From NCBI GenBank assembly GCA_938020445.1, contig CALIIC010000134.1:1-48128 (forward strand): a DNA stretch of 48,128 nt. The letters run 5' to 3'. A program made the translations under genes and the position numbers. Of the stretch, positions 45,525 to 48,128 are shown one piece after another. A model generated the notes under the pieces. That model did not search any database. It saw only the letters and a program-made list of their open reading frames with translations, and was not told the DNA's origin. Every line of letters begins with the position of its first letter. Within the stretch, counting starts at the first letter, position 1. The stretch comes from an uncultured Flavobacteriaceae bacterium. Its GTDB lineage: Bacteria; Bacteroidota; Bacteroidia; Flavobacteriales; Flavobacteriaceae.

Positions 45525-48128
45525 TTATAAATTCTTGCTTGTGCCATTGTTTGTTTCGTAAATTTCAACAGGGGCCGGTTCGGCTGCCGCAATCGCTTCT
45601 TGTTCATTCTCTAATAGGGGTTGGCTTTCCGTTTCTATTTGGACTGCTTCTTTTTGCTCTTTAATGGCGCGTTCTACCTCTTCCTTGGTAATCTCGTTGC
45701 CGGTTGCCAACCATTTGGTACTTACTTTGAGTTTATTGCTGACCGACAAGAATATCGGAAGCATCAAAAGGGTGAGAACCGTTGCAAAGCCAATACCATA
45801 GGCAATGGAAATTGCCATAGGAATTAAAAATTGCGCCTGTCTACTGGTTTCAAGCATTAAAGGAGCTAACCCGGCAATGGTTGTAATAGAGGTTAAAAAG
45901 ATAGCGCGAAAGCGAGAGCGCCCTGCTTCAAAAATTGCCGTGTCAAAATTCATGCCCGAACGAAGGTTGCTATTGAATTTTCCGATCAATACGAGGCCGT
46001 CATTCACCATGATACCAATAAGGGCAATAATACCCAGCATCGATAAAATATTGATAGGGAAGTCATGGATCCAATGCCCCCAAGCAACCGCAGTTAAACT
46101 AAAGGGGACCAATAGCAGTAAAATGAGTGGCTGACTAAAACTTCGAAAGGTAAAGGCAATGGTGATGTATATGAGTACAAGCACCGAGATTCCTACGAGA
46201 TTAAGGCTGTCGAAAAGCTTGTTGCGTTCTCTATTTTGCCCTTCATAGGAAGCCGTGACCGTAGGATACTTCGATTGTATATCGGGCATTATCTGCGTCT
46301 TTATTTCGGACATAACGTCTACCGCACTGGTGGTTTTGGCATTTTTAAGGTCTGCCGTAAGCTGTATTTCACGTTGTCCTTCCAATCTATTGATGGCAAC
46401 GTCACCACGTTCAATGCTATAGCTTGCTATTTCTTTAATGGGGACTCTACTTCCCGACGGGGTTACAATGCGCATTTCGTCCAAGTCGGTTATAGAAGAT
46501 CTGTTCTCCCGATCGTACCGTACCCATACCCGTATTTCATCTTGACCACGCTGAAAACGCTGTGCTTGCGAACCAAAAAAACCGGCCCGTACCTGGTTCA
46601 TGACCGTTCGAAGGTCAAGGCCGAGCAAATAGGCATTCTCCTTTAATTCCAATCGTATTTCCTTAATACCGGCGGGATCGTTATCGGCCACATCTTTCAG
46701 TGCCGAATTGTTCAGTAATGCTTCTTTGAGCTCTTTTTTGGCCGCTTTGAGCTCTTGTATATTGTTGCCAAGTAGTGAAACCGAAACGGGGTCACCACCA
46801 AAATTACCGCCTGATCCATAAATAAGGCTTTCCGCACCTATGACTGGGCCCACTAACTCCCGTAACCTATTGGTGATCAAATCTGCTACTATGGCATCTG
46901 GCCGTTCTTCTCCGGGTAATAAGTTGATAGATAGGGTGGCTGCAGCGGATCCCGGACCAACATTTTTGATGACATTTTCAAAAAGTACCTTACCGGTTCC
47001 CTTAAGGTATTTATCGGTTAATTCTTGATTTACGATCTCAGACTTTTCTTCTATAAGGCTGATAATCGAATCGGTGACCTTTTCGTTGGTGCCATTGGGC
47101 ATCAGCAGTTCGATCTGTACCCGATCACTTGCAATGCGGGGAAAGAAGGCCGTGCGTATTATGCCCCCACCAATAGAGCCAAAAGTAAGGATCAAGGCTG
47201 CCGCAAAAATAGCGAAGGTGAGTAGTTTATTTGAGAGGGCGAACTTCAAAGCCGGACTATAAACCGTATCGCGCATCCAAGTCATAAAACGGTCTCCGGT
47301 TTTATTGATAATTCGTAGCTTGGAAAAAGCGAGTGCAATACCGGTCTTCGGTTTATTGTCTATGGGTTTTAATGCTTTGGAATGGGCCAAATGCGCAGGT
47401 AAGATGATCAAGGCTTCGACCAAGGAAACGACCAAGGTCAAAATGACGATAACCGATACCTCTCCGAAGAAATCTCCGATACGCCCATCCAAGAACAGGA
47501 AGATAGAAAAGGCCAAAATAGTGGTGATGATCGCCGAAATAATCGGAGGGATTACCTCCATAGTACCATCAATGGCGGCTTGTATAGGTGTTTTGCCCTT
47601 CTCGTAATGCTGGTAGATGTTCTCGGCAATAACAATACCGTCATCGACCAAAATTCCGATGACGATGATCATACCGAACAAGGATAATACGTTGATGGTA
47701 ACATTAAAGAATCCTGCGAAAACAAACATTCCTAAAAAAGCAATAGGGAGGCCAAAGGCAACCCAAAAAGCCAAGCGAGTGTTCAAAAACAAGGAGAGAA
47801 AAATCAGTACCAAAACCATCCCAACGAGCGCGTTTTCGGTCAAAAGTTTTGTGCGTTGGGTAAGGGTAGTGGAACGGTCACTAACGATATCGAGTTGAAT
47901 GTTATCGTATTTCTGGTTGAATTCTTCCACATAGACCTTTACTTTTTCGGCCGATTCCACAAGGTCTTCGGTATTCGTACTGGTAATGGTGGTGCTGACA
48001 GATAAATTCCCATTGAAATAGGTAGAATTGGGTGTTTCGGAAAATCGATCGCGAATAATGGCGACATCTTTTAAACGTACCGTGCGCCCTGAAGGGTCTG
48101 CCTTGACAATAATATTGGAAAATTCATT
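45525..48128 (-). CDS. RND efflux pump inner-membrane transporter (AcrB/HAE1-like), 5' end beyond window
   Basis: The frame is open to the window edge at 48128, giving 867 residues; family members are 1030-1060, so about 200 residues are missing. Visible features: the TM2-TM6 cluster with GIVVDDGIVIAENIY (normally the D-D proton-relay region of TM4), porter subdomains with repeated beta-alpha-beta units, and the second half TM7-TM12 with GIMVNDGLVLIGKFNSNL. An acidic, Glu/Pro-rich cytoplasmic tail of about 60 residues follows TM12. It exports hydrophobic or toxic compounds with a periplasmic adaptor (presumably encoded upstream, outside the window) and the adjacent TolC protein. Confidence 0.93.
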   Translation of the reverse strand, partial: NEFSNIIVKADPSGRTVRLKDVAIIRDRFSETPNSTYFNGNLSVSTTITSTNTEDLVESAEKVKVYVEEFNQKYDNIQLDIVSDRSTTLTQRTKLLTENALVGMVLVLIFLSLFLNTRLAFWVAFGLPIAFLGMFVFAGFFNVTINVLSLFGMIIVIGILVDDGIVIAENIYQHYEKGKTPIQAAIDGTMEVIPPIISAIITTILAFSIFLFLDGRIGDFFGEVSVIVILTLVVSLVEALIILPAHLAHSKALKPIDNKPKTGIALAFSKLRIINKTGDRFMTWMRDTVYSPALKFALSNKLLTFAIFAAALILTFGSIGGGIIRTAFFPRIASDRVQIELLMPNGTNEKVTDSIISLIEEKSEIVNQELTDKYLKGTGKVLFENVIKNVGPGSAAATLSINLLPGEERPDAIVADLITNRLRELVGPVIGAESLIYGSGGNFGGDPVSVSLLGNNIQELKAAKKELKEALLNNSALKDVADNDPAGIKEIRLELKENAYLLGLDLRTVMNQVRAGFFGSQAQRFQRGQDEIRVWVRYDRENRSSITDLDEMRIVTPSGSRVPIKEIASYSIERGDVAINRLEGQREIQLTADLKNAKTTSAVDVMSEIKTQIMPDIQSKYPTVTASYEGQNRERNKLFDSLNLVGISVLVLIYITIAFTFRSFSQPLILLLLVPFSLTAVAWGHWIHDFPINILSMLGIIALIGIMVNDGLVLIGKFNSNLRSGMNFDTAIFEAGRSRFRAIFLTSITTIAGLAPLMLETSRQAQFLIPMAISIAYGIGFATVLTLLMLPIFLSVSNKLKVSTKWLATGNEITKEEVERAIKEQKEAVQIETESQPLLENEQEAIAAAEPAPVEIYETNNGTSKNL

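Noticed and set aside
45521..45607. N-terminal extension of the TolC frame
   Set aside because: It overlaps the RND gene end and would bury the signal peptide; the ATG at 45520 gives a standard signal sequence 4 nt after the RND stop.

Overview
The window looks like chromosome of a marine-type member of the Bacteroidetes, most likely family Flavobacteriaceae. The evidence is Bacteroidetes-style promoters (TTG about 20 nt before TAnnTTTG, clearest before tRNA-Asp and before a candidate small RNA), few Shine-Dalgarno sequences, two proteins with type IX secretion (T9SS) C-terminal sorting domains, many lipoproteins with acidic residues after the lipobox cysteine, a carboxypeptidase-regulatory/plug/beta-barrel receptor, and hybrid TPR-HisKA_2 kinases. 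I do not assign a genus. No CRISPR array, insertion sequence or prophage was seen.

Layout. 1-2.9 kb: tRNA-Asp, a YitT-type membrane protein, a small unknown gene, an exported beta-carbonic anhydrase and a candidate ~86-nt small RNA sharing a convergent terminator. 2.9-15.5 kb (minus strand): an unknown lipoprotein, then four paralogous MACPF/perforin-like lipoproteins interleaved with a secreted alpha-toroid/FG-GAP/T9SS protein, followed upstream by an overlapping histidine kinase/AraC-type response regulator pair. This is the most unusual block. 15.5-17 kb: gene remnants. 17-20.2 kb: YHYH lipoprotein, MORN-repeat lipoprotein, and a convergent ECF sigma / membrane protein / Spy-like operon. 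20.3-26.8 kb: serine hydrolase, outer-membrane beta-barrel receptor, and a divergent LytS/LytTR two-component pair. 26.8-32.2 kb: a stress-type accessory region with a truncated universal stress protein, a lipoprotein, D-lactate dehydrogenase, a Crp/Fnr regulator with matching palindromic operators upstream of itself and of a neighbouring lipoprotein, and several broken genes joined head to head. 32.2-41.6 kb: a second kinase/AraC-regulator set whose kinase is split in two reading frames, and a 2035-residue T9SS metalloprotease-like protein. 41.8-48.1 kb: a methyltransferase-like protein and an efflux operon (RND pump, running off the window, then TolC, CPXCG protein and MFS transporter).

Working model (inference). 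The MACPF proteins are probably surface-anchored pore-forming or polysaccharide-targeting lipoproteins. They fall in two subfamilies, share a C-terminal helical module with two cysteines 47-48 residues apart, and two of them share a conserved upstream DNA element. The adjacent kinase/AraC regulator is the natural candidate for their control. A paralogous kinase/regulator set sits beside the giant T9SS protein, so the region may reflect duplicated sensor-plus-exported-effector modules.
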